From Microbacterium hibisci (GTDB lineage Bacteria > Actinomycetota > Actinomycetes > Actinomycetales > Microbacteriaceae): DNA of 64,000 nt. Both the position numbers and the translations under genes were made by a program. Of the stretch, positions 17,282 to 25,646 are shown one piece after another (within the stretch, counting starts at the first letter, position 1; each line of letters begins with the position of its first letter). The notes under the pieces were generated by a model. That model was not told the DNA's origin, did not search any database, and worked only from the letters and a program-made list of their open reading frames with translations. The stretch is taken from contig NZ_JADIJC010000010.1 in NCBI RefSeq assembly GCF_015278255.1, positions 62,001 through 126,000 on the forward strand, given 5' to 3'.

Positions 17282-18397
17282 TCAATCGAGCCGCAGGCGG
17301 TCGACGGCGGACTGGATCGCCACCGCCGCGGCGCCGCGCGCCCACGCGGCGAAGCCGGAGTCGTCGACGTAGAGCCGCACCGGCTCTGCGCGCGGATCGC
17401 GACCCGCCGAGATCGCCGTGCGGACCCGCTCCTCCGACACCGTGAAGAGCGCGATGCCCTCACCGGCCAGCACCGCGGCGTCCTGGAACGTGAGGTTGGC
17501 GGCGAGCGCGATGAAACGGCCGAGCGCGTCGGCCGCGGCGTCGACCACGGCGACAGCGGCGGGCTCACCTGCCGCGGCGAGCGCGAGCGCCTCGTCGTAC
17601 GTGACCGGACGCTGCAGCGCCGCCGCCACCTGCGCGGCGATCGAGCCCGAGGTGAGCATCGCCTGCGAGCAGCCGCGGTGACCCGCCTGGCAGAGAGGGC
17701 CGCTGTCGCTCAGCGGAATGTGCCCCCCGAGGCCGAGCCCGGCCTCGGATGAGCGGACCACCTCGCCACCCACGACGAGGCCGTAGCCCACACCGGCGCC
17801 GATGGTGAGGACGACGAAGCCGGGCATGCCCCGCCCGAGCCCGAACCACCGCTCGGCCTCGGCCAGCGCGACGAGGTCGTTCTCGAGGGTGACCGGAACA
17901 TCGAGCTCGCGTTCGAGCAGCTGGGCGAACCCCACGTCCTCCCACTCCAGGAACGGCGCGAACCGCACGACGCCGCCGTCGACCGCCCCGCCGAGGGCGA
18001 CCCCCACGCCGACGAGCGTCTCGGACTCGAGTGCGCGGAGCGCCGCGGCGATGAGGGCGGCGACAGCGCGGGGTTCGTGCGTGTCGAGCGGCGCCGTGCG
18101 CTGGGCGATCGGCTCGGCGCGCACGTCGGTCACGACGACCTCGAGGGCATCGCCGGTGATCTTGACGCCGCCGAACCGGCCCAGCCCGGGTGCGACGTCG
18201 AGCGGACGGACGGGCCGCCCGACCGAGCCGTCGGCGAGGTCGTCGAGCTCGACGAGGTAGCCCCTGTCGAGGAACGGCTTGGCGAGCCGCGTGAGGCTGG
18301 CCGGCGACAGTCCCAGTCGATTCGTCAGTGCGCTCCGCGCGATCGGCCCGTGAATGAGCACGGCCCGCGCGAGCGCGCGTTCACTCTCGGTCAGCAT
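17282..18397 (-). CDS. ROK family transcriptional regulator of the alpha-galactoside locus
   Basis: A 371-residue repressor-type protein. Residues 1-60 form a winged helix-turn-helix (ARSALTNRLGLSPASLTRL), followed by a ROK sugar-binding domain with VGVALGGAVDGG and TIGAGVGYGLV. The ROK zinc motif CxCGxxGCxE reads C-Q-A-G-H-R-G-C-S-Q here, so the second cysteine and the final glutamate are missing. ATG 18397 has GGGAGG 8 nt upstream. It is divergent from the GH36 gene and most likely controls it and the transporter; the ligand would be a galactoside or galactose (inference). Confidence 0.9.
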   Translation of the reverse strand: MLTESERALARAVLIHGPIARSALTNRLGLSPASLTRLAKPFLDRGYLVELDDLADGSVGRPVRPLDVAPGLGRFGGVKITGDALEVVVTDVRAEPIAQRTAPLDTHEPRAVAALIAAALRALESETLVGVGVALGGAVDGGVVRFAPFLEWEDVGFAQLLERELDVPVTLENDLVALAEAERWFGLGRGMPGFVVLTIGAGVGYGLVVGGEVVRSSEAGLGLGGHIPLSDSGPLCQAGHRGCSQAMLTSGSIAAQVAAALQRPVTYDEALALAAAGEPAAVAVVDAAADALGRFIALAANLTFQDAAVLAGEGIALFTVSEERVRTAISAGRDPRAEPVRLYVDDSGFAAWARGAAAVAIQSAVDRLRLD

Positions 18398-18420
18398 CGT
18401 CGGGACCTCCCTGGGCACGC

Positions 18421-18433
18421 GAATGTTTCATTC
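18421..18433. promoter_or_regulatory. GAATG-TTT-CATTC inverted repeat before the ROK gene
   Basis: A perfect 5-bp inverted repeat with a 3-nt centre lies 23 bp upstream of the ROK start codon, in the region where its transcript would begin. It could be an autoregulatory operator. It differs in sequence from the palindrome at 18496-18516. Confidence 0.35.
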
Positions 18434-18483
18434 TGACACGAAAGGACCAGCAAACACCCGTGCGGTGCGATGGGATAACCCTC

Positions 18484-18516
18484 TTGTCCGCTTTATTAAT
18501 TCCATGGTAGAACTAA
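18484..18516 (+). promoter_or_regulatory. Alpha-galactosidase promoter with palindromic operator
   Basis: TTGTCC (18484-18489) and TAGAAC (18508-18513) are 18 bp apart. Seven nucleotides then lead to the A of the ATG at 18521, which has no Shine-Dalgarno, so the transcript is probably leaderless. A 21-bp palindrome of the form TTAnTTCnAnnnTnGAAnTAA occupies 18496-18516, overlapping spacer and -10. That is an ideal position for repression by the divergent ROK protein. Confidence 0.6.
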
Positions 18517-18520
18517 CTCC

Positions 18521-20689
18521 ATGCACAGCACTGACCGGCTGCTCGACGCCGAGCACAGCGCCTCCGTGTCCGGTCCGCGGGTTCTCCACCTGAGCCGCGG
18601 CGGCACGAGCGTCGTCGTCGATCTCGACGCCTCCCCTGCACCGGCGATCGTGCACTGGGGTGCAGCCCTCGAAGGCTCCGCCCCTGAGACCCTCCGCGGG
18701 CTCGCGACCGCCGCCCGTGCCCAGCGGGTCTCGGGCGGGCTGGACACCACCCCGGCGCTCACGCTCATCCCCGCCGCGGCGGACGGCTGGTTCGGCAGTC
18801 CGGGCATCGAAGGTCACCGAGAGGCCGCGGGTGTCAGCATCCGTCTCTCCGTCGCCGACGTCCAGGCGACGGACCACCGCGCGAGCGTCGCCCTCATCGA
18901 CGCCGAGGCCGGGCTCGCCGTGCGGGCGGAGCTGCGGATCGGACCGAGCGGGCTCTTCCACCAGCGCGTGACCGTGCGCAACAGCGGCGCGACGCCGTAC
19001 ACCCTCCAGTCACTGCAGGCGACCTTCCCGCTCCCCTGGGATGCGACGGAGGTGCTCGACACCACCGGGCATCACCTGCGCGAGCGCTCCCCGCAGCGCC
19101 GCGACCTCACCTTCGGCTCGCATATCCGAGAGAGCCGACGCGGCCGCACGGGCGCCGACTCCGCCATCCTGCTCGCGGCGGGTCGCCCCGGCTTCGGCTT
19201 CGAGCGCGGCCGCGTGCACGGCATCCACGTGGCCTGGAGCGGCAATCAGCGCGCGCTCGCCGAGCGGACCGTGACCGGCGACGCGTTCCTCGCCGCCGGG
19301 GAACTGCTGCTGCCCGGCGAGGTCGTGCTCGCCGCCGGCGCAGCCTACAGCTCGCCCTGGATCATCGGTTCGTGGGGAGACGGCCTCACCGAGCTGTCGC
19401 AGCGATTCCACGACGAGTGGCGTGCGCGCCCGCACCACCCCCGGCGACCGCGCCCGGTGACCCTCAACACGTGGGAGGCGGTCTACTTCGACCACACCCT
19501 CGACCGGCTCACCGCCCTCGCGGACGCGGCGGCATCGGTCGGCGTCGAGCGGTTCGTGCTCGACGACGGCTGGTTCCACGGGCGCCGCGACGACACCGCC
19601 GGCCTCGGCGACTGGGCTGTCGATGCCGACGTGTGGCCGCAGGGCCTCCACCCGCTCGCGGACCATGTGCGCGCGCTCGGCATGGAGTTCGGACTGTGGG
19701 TCGAGCCCGAGATGGTGAATCCCGAGAGCGACCTCGCGCGCCGGCATCCGGAATGGATCCTGCGCGGACGGATGCCGCTGCCGCCGTCCGCCCGGCAGCA
19801 GCAGGTGCTCGACCTCTCGCAGCCCGAGGCGTACGCGCACATCGCCGGCAGGCTGCACGCGCTCCTGGACGAGTACCCGATCGCCTATCTGAAGTGGGAC
19901 CACAATCGCGACCTCGTCGACGCGGCAGGCGGCCCCGCCGGCGGTGCTCGCGTGCACGCTCACACGAAGGCGGTCTACCGCCTGCTCGACGAGCTCAAGG
20001 CCGCGCACCCCGGGCTCGAGATCGAGAGCTGCGCGTCGGGCGGCGCGCGCGTCGACCTCGGCATCCTCGATCGCACCGACCGCATCTGGACCAGCGACAG
20101 CCTCGACCCGCTCGAGCGCCTCGAGAACCAGCGCTACACGGGCCTGGTGGTCCCGCCCGAGATGATGGGCATGCACCTGACCAGTCCCGTCGTGCACTCG
20201 TCGGGTCGCACGGTCTCACTCGGGCTGAGCGGCGCGGTCGCGCTGCTCGGGCACTTCGGGATCGAGTGGGATCTCACCGCCGTCGACGACGGGCTGCGGG
20301 CCGAGATCTCCGAATGGGTCGCCCTGGCCAAGCGCCTGCGACGCCTCATCGCGTCCGGCCGCATCGTGCACGTCGACGGCACCGAGCCGGGCATCGACGT
20401 GCGGGGCGTCGTGGCGGCGGACGCGGCATCCGCCGTCTTCACCATCGTCCAGACCGCCACCAGCGCGGCCTATCCGCCCGGCAGGATCCGGATGCCGGGC
20501 CTCGAGCCGACGCGGGCGTACCGGCTGCGCGTGCTGATGCGCGACGCCGACGAGGCCGGCCAGTCGGCTCTCGAATGGGCCGAGCATCCGCCGCTGCTGA
20601 CCGGCCGGGAGCTGGTGGAGGCGGGCGTGCGCCCGCCTGTGCAGCGCCCGCAGCAGGCGATGGTCGTCGAGCTCACCGCCGAGAGCTGA
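18521..20689 (+). CDS. Alpha-galactosidase, GH36
   Basis: A 722-residue retaining alpha-galactosidase for raffinose or melibiose-type sugars. It has an N-terminal beta-sandwich (about 1-300), a TIM barrel (about 310-640) and a C-terminal beta domain. Barrel motifs: VLDDGWF (347-352), EPEMVNP (396-402), YLKWDHN with nucleophile D460, SCASGGAR (503-510) and WTSDSLD with acid/base D526. The length is standard for bacterial GH36. There is no signal peptide, so the sugar must be imported first, consistent with the downstream transporter. The start is ATG 18521 on a probably leaderless message. First gene of a four-gene operon. Confidence 0.95.
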   Translation: MHSTDRLLDAEHSASVSGPRVLHLSRGGTSVVVDLDASPAPAIVHWGAALEGSAPETLRGLATAARAQRVSGGLDTTPALTLIPAAADGWFGSPGIEGHREAAGVSIRLSVADVQATDHRASVALIDAEAGLAVRAELRIGPSGLFHQRVTVRNSGATPYTLQSLQATFPLPWDATEVLDTTGHHLRERSPQRRDLTFGSHIRESRRGRTGADSAILLAAGRPGFGFERGRVHGIHVAWSGNQRALAERTVTGDAFLAAGELLLPGEVVLAAGAAYSSPWIIGSWGDGLTELSQRFHDEWRARPHHPRRPRPVTLNTWEAVYFDHTLDRLTALADAAASVGVERFVLDDGWFHGRRDDTAGLGDWAVDADVWPQGLHPLADHVRALGMEFGLWVEPEMVNPESDLARRHPEWILRGRMPLPPSARQQQVLDLSQPEAYAHIAGRLHALLDEYPIAYLKWDHNRDLVDAAGGPAGGARVHAHTKAVYRLLDELKAAHPGLEIESCASGGARVDLGILDRTDRIWTSDSLDPLERLENQRYTGLVVPPEMMGMHLTSPVVHSSGRTVSLGLSGAVALLGHFGIEWDLTAVDDGLRAEISEWVALAKRLRRLIASGRIVHVDGTEPGIDVRGVVAADAASAVFTIVQTATSAAYPPGRIRMPGLEPTRAYRLRVLMRDADEAGQSALEWAEHPPLLTGRELVEAGVRPPVQRPQQAMVVELTAES

Positions 20690-20725
20690 CCTTCAGACCC
20701 ACCCCCACGCGCAAGGAGGCGCACC

Positions 20726-22012
20726 ATGAGAACCACTCAACGACGATGGACCCGACCGCTCGCGGTCGTCGCCGTCGCCGCCGCAGCCGTCGCCGTCGGC
20801 GGCTGTGCCCAGAATCCCGCGGACGGGGTGACCACCCTCAACTTCTTCCAGTTCAAGGGCGAGGCGCTCGAGGACTTCAACCGGATCATCGCGGACTTCG
20901 AGGCCGAGAACCCCGACATCAGGGTGGTGCAGAACCAGGTGGCCGATGCCGACACGGCGATCCGGACGCTGCTGGTGAAGGACCGCGTCCCCGATGTGAT
21001 CACCCTCAACGCCAACGGCAACTTCGGCAGGCTCGCCCAGGCCGGTGTGTTCTACGACTTCTCGGATGAGCCGGTGCTCGAGACGATCAACCCGGCCGTG
21101 CAGGAGATCCTGGCCGACCTCGGGACGTACGGCGACGAGGTGAACGGCCTCGGCTACGTCAACAACGCCAACGGCGTCATCTACAACCAGGACATCTTCG
21201 AGCAGCAGGGCCTGGAGGTCCCCCAGACCTGGGACGAGTTCATCGCGGTGTGCGACGCGCTGGTCGAGGCCGGCATCCAGCCGTTCTACGGCACGCTCGC
21301 GGACTCGTGGACCGGCATCCCGTCGTGGAACGCCCTCGGCGCGTATCCCGCGCAGGACGACTTCTTCGACAAGATGCGCGAAGAGGGCGAGAACGTCGGA
21401 CCCGACTCCGAGGTGTCGTTCGAGAAGGACTTCGCCGAGGCGATGGACCGTCAGTACGAGCTGTTCTCGTACATGCAGGAGGGGTATCGGGGCAGAACCT
21501 ACGACGACGGCAACGCGGCGTTCGCGCGCGGCGAGTCCGCCATGCTCCTGCAGGGCATCTGGGCGACCAACCCGATCAAGCAGGTGAACCCCGACATCCG
21601 GATGGGGATCTTCCCGTACCCCGCCGACGAGCCCGATGAGAGCCTGCTCGTCTCGGGGGTGGACGTCGTCTTCACTCTCGGCAAGGACAACCCGAAGCAC
21701 GATGCGGCGATGCGGTTCATCGAGTACGTGTTCCAGCCCGAGGTGATCGAGCAGTTCGCCGCGTCGCAGAACATGGTGCCCTCCGTCGAGGGAGCCGAGC
21801 TCAGCGACGACCCCGCACTGCAGTCGGTGCGGCCGTACTTCGAGGACCGGCGGATCACGGGCTTCATCGACCACCAGATCCCGCCGGCCATCCCGCTGAT
21901 CCCCACCGATCAGCAGTTCCTCTTCGACGGCGACGCCGAGAAGGCGCTCCAGACCCTCGACCGCGAGTGGGCCAAGGTGGCCGCCCGCACGATCCCCGTG
22001 ACGGGAGAATGA
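20726..22012 (+). CDS. Extracellular sugar-binding lipoprotein (ABC importer)
   Basis: A 428-residue family 1 solute-binding protein. The lipobox AVGGC gives lipidated C27 after a 26-residue signal peptide with RRWTR and an Ala/Val core. The mature part shows the expected fold (LNFFQFKGEALEDFN, PDVITLNANGNF, NNANGVIYNQDIFEQQGLEVP, ARGESAMLLQGIWA). It probably captures alpha-galactosides. ATG 20726 has AAGGAGG. It follows the alpha-galactosidase by 36 bp, and the stop overlaps or abuts the next start. Confidence 0.93.
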   Translation: MRTTQRRWTRPLAVVAVAAAAVAVGGCAQNPADGVTTLNFFQFKGEALEDFNRIIADFEAENPDIRVVQNQVADADTAIRTLLVKDRVPDVITLNANGNFGRLAQAGVFYDFSDEPVLETINPAVQEILADLGTYGDEVNGLGYVNNANGVIYNQDIFEQQGLEVPQTWDEFIAVCDALVEAGIQPFYGTLADSWTGIPSWNALGAYPAQDDFFDKMREEGENVGPDSEVSFEKDFAEAMDRQYELFSYMQEGYRGRTYDDGNAAFARGESAMLLQGIWATNPIKQVNPDIRMGIFPYPADEPDESLLVSGVDVVFTLGKDNPKHDAAMRFIEYVFQPEVIEQFAASQNMVPSVEGAELSDDPALQSVRPYFEDRRITGFIDHQIPPAIPLIPTDQQFLFDGDAEKALQTLDREWAKVAARTIPVTGE

Positions 22013-22014
22013 CA

Positions 22015-22950
22015 ATGGCGACTCTCACCGAAGCCGTCCGGTCCACATCGGCCGGCACCGCCCGCAAGCGGGCGACCCGCACGCGCAGCGACTCCTCGCG
22101 CGCTCTGCCCGCGTACTACTGGATGGTGTGGCCCGCGGTCATCGCGTTCGCCGCGTTCCACACCCTCCCCGTCGTGGTGGGCATCTTCTTCAGCTTCACG
22201 AACTACGCGGGCTACGGCGCCTGGAACTTCGTGGGGCTGTCGAACTACGTCAACCTCTTCAAAGACGATCGCGTGCTGCAGGCCTACGGGTTCTCGTTCC
22301 TGTTCGCGATCGTCGCGACGATCCTGACGAACCTCATCTCGCTCGCGATCGCACTGGGTCTCAACGCGAAGATCAAGGCGCGCAACTTCTGGCGCGGCGT
22401 GTACTTCGTGCCGTACATCCTCGCGATCCTGGTCATCGGCTACGTGTTCCAGTTCTTCTTCTCGAACTCGCTGCCGAAGATCCTGTCGGGAATCCCGCTG
22501 TTCCGCGACAACATCCTCACCAGCGAGACGTGGGCCTGGACGGCGATCGTGACGCTGGCGGTCTGGCAGGCGTGCGCGTTCGCGATCATCATCTATCTGT
22601 CGGGGCTGCAGACGATCCCGGCCGAGCTCTACGAGGCGTCATCGCTCGACGGCGCGTCGCCCTGGCGGCAGTTCCGGTCGATCACCTTCCCGCTCATCGG
22701 CGCGTTCTTCACGATCAACGTGGTGCTGAGCCTCAAGGGGTTCCTGCAGGTCTTCGACCCCATCGTCGCCCTCACCAACGGCGGGCCGGGGACGTCGACC
22801 GAATCGGTGACGCTGCTCATCTTCCGGGGCGGCTTCTCGGGCGGCGAGTTCGCCTACCAGACGGCGAACGCGGTGATCTTCTTCATCGTGATCACGGTCG
22901 TCTCCCTCTTCCAGTTCCGGGTCCTTCAGCGCAGAGAGGCCGATTTCTGA
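22015..22950 (+). CDS. ABC sugar permease, MalF/UgpA type
   Basis: A 311-residue inner-membrane permease with six hydrophobic segments. The ATPase-coupling EAA loop is EASSLDGASPWRQF followed by the helix start ITFPL (about 217-238). ATG 22015 is chosen because GGGAG is 7 nt upstream; ATG 22009, overlapping the upstream TGA, is also in frame. It pairs with the next permease. The ATPase is not encoded in this locus. Confidence 0.93.
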   Translation: MATLTEAVRSTSAGTARKRATRTRSDSSRALPAYYWMVWPAVIAFAAFHTLPVVVGIFFSFTNYAGYGAWNFVGLSNYVNLFKDDRVLQAYGFSFLFAIVATILTNLISLAIALGLNAKIKARNFWRGVYFVPYILAILVIGYVFQFFFSNSLPKILSGIPLFRDNILTSETWAWTAIVTLAVWQACAFAIIIYLSGLQTIPAELYEASSLDGASPWRQFRSITFPLIGAFFTINVVLSLKGFLQVFDPIVALTNGGPGTSTESVTLLIFRGGFSGGEFAYQTANAVIFFIVITVVSLFQFRVLQRREADF

Positions 22951-23867
22951 TGACCACCATGACCAACACCGCGACTCAGCTCGAGCAGGAGGCAGACGCC
23001 GTCGCGGCGAACGGCCGCCGCAAGCGCCGCAGCGAGCCCGACGACGACACCCGCAAGACCAACTGGTGGGCGACCGCCCTCATCGCGGTGTGCTCGCTCA
23101 CCGTGCTGATCCCGCTGTATCTGGCCGTCGTCGTCGCCCTGAAGACGCCCGATCAGCTCACGCAGGGCACCGGCTTCGAGCTGCCGAACCCGATCCGCTG
23201 GGAGAACTTCGCCGACGCGTGGGTGCGCACGAGCTTCCCGCAGGCGCTCCTGAACACGGCGATCATCACCGTCGGCTCGGTGGTGTTCACGCTGCTGACG
23301 AGTTCGATCGTGGCGTACGCGCTCGCGCGCAACATCCACCGGCCGTTCTTCAAGGGCGTGTTCTTCTACCTTCTGGCGGCGCTGTTCATCCCGTTCCCGA
23401 TCATCATGCTGCCGCTGGTGAAGCAGACCTCGCTCCTCGGTCTCGACAACCAGGCCGGCATGATCATCCTGTACACGATCTACGGCCTGTCGCTGAACAT
23501 CTTCATCTACACGGCGTACATCCGATCGATCCCGATCGAGCTCGAGGAGGCCGCCCGCGTGGACGGCGCGTCGACGTGGCGGGTGTTCTGGCAGGTGATC
23601 TTCCCGCTGCTCATGCCGATGAACGCGACGGTCGGCATCCTGACGTGCGTGTGGGCGTGGAACGACTTCATCATGCCGCTGGTGGTGCTGACCGAGCCCT
23701 CCGCACGGACCCTGTCGCTCGCGCAGTACGTGTTCCAGGGGCAGTTCAACACCGACTACACGGTGGCCTTCGCGTCGTACCTGATGGCGATGGCGCCGCT
23801 GCTCATCGTGTACATCTTCAGCCAGCGATGGGTGATCTCGGGCGTCACCCGGGGCTCCATCAAGTGA
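22950..23867 (+). CDS. ABC sugar permease, MalG/UgpE type
   Basis: A 305-residue partner permease. A charged N-terminal tail (about 35 residues) precedes six membrane segments; the EAA loop is ELEEAARVDGASTWRVF (about 206-222), followed by NDFIMPLVV and the C-terminal GVTRGSIK characteristic of MalG-type subunits. Its ATG overlaps the upstream stop (TGATG). It ends the operon just before a strong hairpin. Confidence 0.93.
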   Translation: MTTMTNTATQLEQEADAVAANGRRKRRSEPDDDTRKTNWWATALIAVCSLTVLIPLYLAVVVALKTPDQLTQGTGFELPNPIRWENFADAWVRTSFPQALLNTAIITVGSVVFTLLTSSIVAYALARNIHRPFFKGVFFYLLAALFIPFPIIMLPLVKQTSLLGLDNQAGMIILYTIYGLSLNIFIYTAYIRSIPIELEEAARVDGASTWRVFWQVIFPLLMPMNATVGILTCVWAWNDFIMPLVVLTEPSARTLSLAQYVFQGQFNTDYTVAFASYLMAMAPLLIVYIFSQRWVISGVTRGSIK

Positions 23868-23872
23868 GTGCG

Positions 23873-23905
23873 GGGACGGATGCCGGAGCCCCCGGCATCC
23901 GTCCC
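23873..23905. terminator. Bidirectional hairpin terminator
   Basis: A 14-bp perfect stem (23873-23886 with 23892-23905, arms GGGACGGATGCCGG and its complement) with a 5-nt loop, 6 bp after the permease stop and between convergent genes. No T-run. Confidence 0.7.
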
Positions 23906-23906
23906 G

Positions 23907-24020
23907 TCACCGCGCGCCGGCGAAGAGCCGCAGCGTGTCGCGCGCGAGCCGATGCGGCGTCGTCTCGCACGGCGCATGGCCGGTCTCGGAGACCGCATCC
24001 TCGCCATGGCGCCCGTCGGA
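23907..24020 (-). pseudogene. Possible C-terminal fragment of an alpha/beta hydrolase
   Basis: Directly after the TAG of the esterase gene, the same frame continues for 37 codons to a TGA at 23909-23907, 2 bp from the hairpin. The peptide contains SETGHAPCETTPHRL followed by a helix RDTLRLFAG, which resembles the GHxPxxExP...F end of alpha/beta hydrolases. It could be a decayed remnant or a former longer esterase end. Open frames of this length are common in GC-rich DNA, so confidence is low. Confidence 0.25.
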
Positions 24021-25514
24021 CTACGTCCGGGGCAGCCCGTCGAGCTCGTCCTGGCGCGGCGCGTAGTCGATGTGGCCGCCGTCGGCGTCGAACGCCTGCA
24101 CCGGCCGGCGCGCCGACCAGGCCTCCCATCCGGGGTCGCCGTCGACGATGAACGCGACCCACGCCCCGTGCATGGCATCGGCGAGCGCCTGCGGACCGTC
24201 GGGACCGCCCATCGCGACGGCATCGGGCGCCTCCAAGCGGTCGAAGACGAACCCGAGCTCCATGCCGTGCGCCGCGCCGAGCCGATCCACGGGGCTTCGC
24301 CAGCGGAACTCGTACACCCACGTCGGCGCCCCGGCGGCCGCCCGGCTGTCGGCGAAGCGCACGATCGGCCCGCGGAGGAGCATGTCGCCGACGACCTCCC
24401 CGAGGATCTCGCCGGGTGTCGCCTCCGGCCGGCGCGACCGGTGTGCGCGCACAATGCGGGCGGGCACGCGCGCGAAGCGCCGTGCGACGGCGAGGGTGAG
24501 CGCCGTGGCGCGATCCACCGCGCCGGTGGGCACCAGCCACAGCCGGTACTCCTCGCTCGTGGAGCCGATGAGCACCGGGATGTCGCGCCCCGCGCCGTCG
24601 ATCAGCGCGTCGAGCGGGTTGCGGGGCACGGCATCGCCGCCGATGGCGAGCGCCACGGCCGGGCTTCGGCCGAGCGGAGAGCCGCTGCCGGCGGCGATGG
24701 CGGTCTGCTCGGCGACGAGCGCGTGCGCGTCGGCGGCGGCGAAGGCGGCCTTCGTCGGCGCGATCTTCAGCCGCCGCGCGACCTCGCGCGTCATCCGGCC
24801 CGCCTTCTTCGCCGGCTGCGCCGTGAGCGGCCCCGACTGGAGGATCGCGCGGTCGAACAGCTCCTTCGCCTGGGGAAGGGCGAGCAGGGCCGTGAGCGTG
24901 TTGGCCCCGGCCGAGTGGCCCATGACGGTCACGCGCGCAGGGTCCCCGCCGAACGCCGCGATCTCACGGCGGACCCAGCGCAGCGCGGCTTCCTGATCGC
25001 TCACGCCGAGATTTCGCGGCACGTCGTCGAGGACCGCGAAGCCCTCCTGCCCGAGCCGGTACTGGATCGACACGTAGACGATGCCGTGGCGCGCGAACCT
25101 CTCTCCGTCGTACGCCGGAAGTGCCGCGGCCCCGCGGGTGAGGGCGCCGCCGTGTACGAACACCAGGACCGGGAGGGCGGCTCCTGCGGGACGGTCCGAT
25201 GGCGTCCACACGTTGACGGTGAGGATGTCGTCGCCGGCGATCTCGACCGTCGGGAGGTATTTCGCGACGTGGGCGCCGTACGGCTGCTGCGGAGCGGTCG
25301 GGCCGAAGGCCGAGCCATCCCGCTCGCCCTCCCATGCGGGGGCGGACGCGGGTGCGCGAAAGCGGCGCTCGCCGACGGGCGGCGCTGCGTACGGGATGCC
25401 CAGGAAGCGGTCGAGGGCGCCGTCCCGAGTGCCGCGGATGCGTCCGGTGCTCACGGTGACGACGGGAGCCCCGGAGGTGTCCTCGGCGAGAGCGTCGGTC
25501 GCGGCATCCGTCAT
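24021..25514 (-). CDS. Type B carboxylesterase/lipase
   Basis: A 497-residue cytoplasmic serine esterase of the COesterase family. The oxyanion-hole motif is in VFVHGGAL (about 128-135), the nucleophile elbow is GHSAGA (about 198-203), and DQEAALRWVRREIAAFGGDP precedes it as in the family. Acid and histidine residues lie further on (EYRLW, AAHGMEL). The substrate is unknown. ATG 25514 has AAGGAG 7 nt upstream. The C terminus is slightly shorter than many homologues and is followed in frame by the fragment at 23907-24020. Confidence 0.92.
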   Translation of the reverse strand: MTDAATDALAEDTSGAPVVTVSTGRIRGTRDGALDRFLGIPYAAPPVGERRFRAPASAPAWEGERDGSAFGPTAPQQPYGAHVAKYLPTVEIAGDDILTVNVWTPSDRPAGAALPVLVFVHGGALTRGAAALPAYDGERFARHGIVYVSIQYRLGQEGFAVLDDVPRNLGVSDQEAALRWVRREIAAFGGDPARVTVMGHSAGANTLTALLALPQAKELFDRAILQSGPLTAQPAKKAGRMTREVARRLKIAPTKAAFAAADAHALVAEQTAIAAGSGSPLGRSPAVALAIGGDAVPRNPLDALIDGAGRDIPVLIGSTSEEYRLWLVPTGAVDRATALTLAVARRFARVPARIVRAHRSRRPEATPGEILGEVVGDMLLRGPIVRFADSRAAAGAPTWVYEFRWRSPVDRLGAAHGMELGFVFDRLEAPDAVAMGGPDGPQALADAMHGAWVAFIVDGDPGWEAWSARRPVQAFDADGGHIDYAPRQDELDGLPRT

Positions 25515-25646
25515 CGCACGTCTCCTTCTGAGCCGCGTCGTCGGCACGCTCGCACTCAGATTCGAGCAGCGCGCGTCCCGGTGTCAAGCGACACCGGGGA
25601 AAGGCGCGCGCGGATAGTGTGGTGTGCGCCCCGGCGAGAGGTGACG

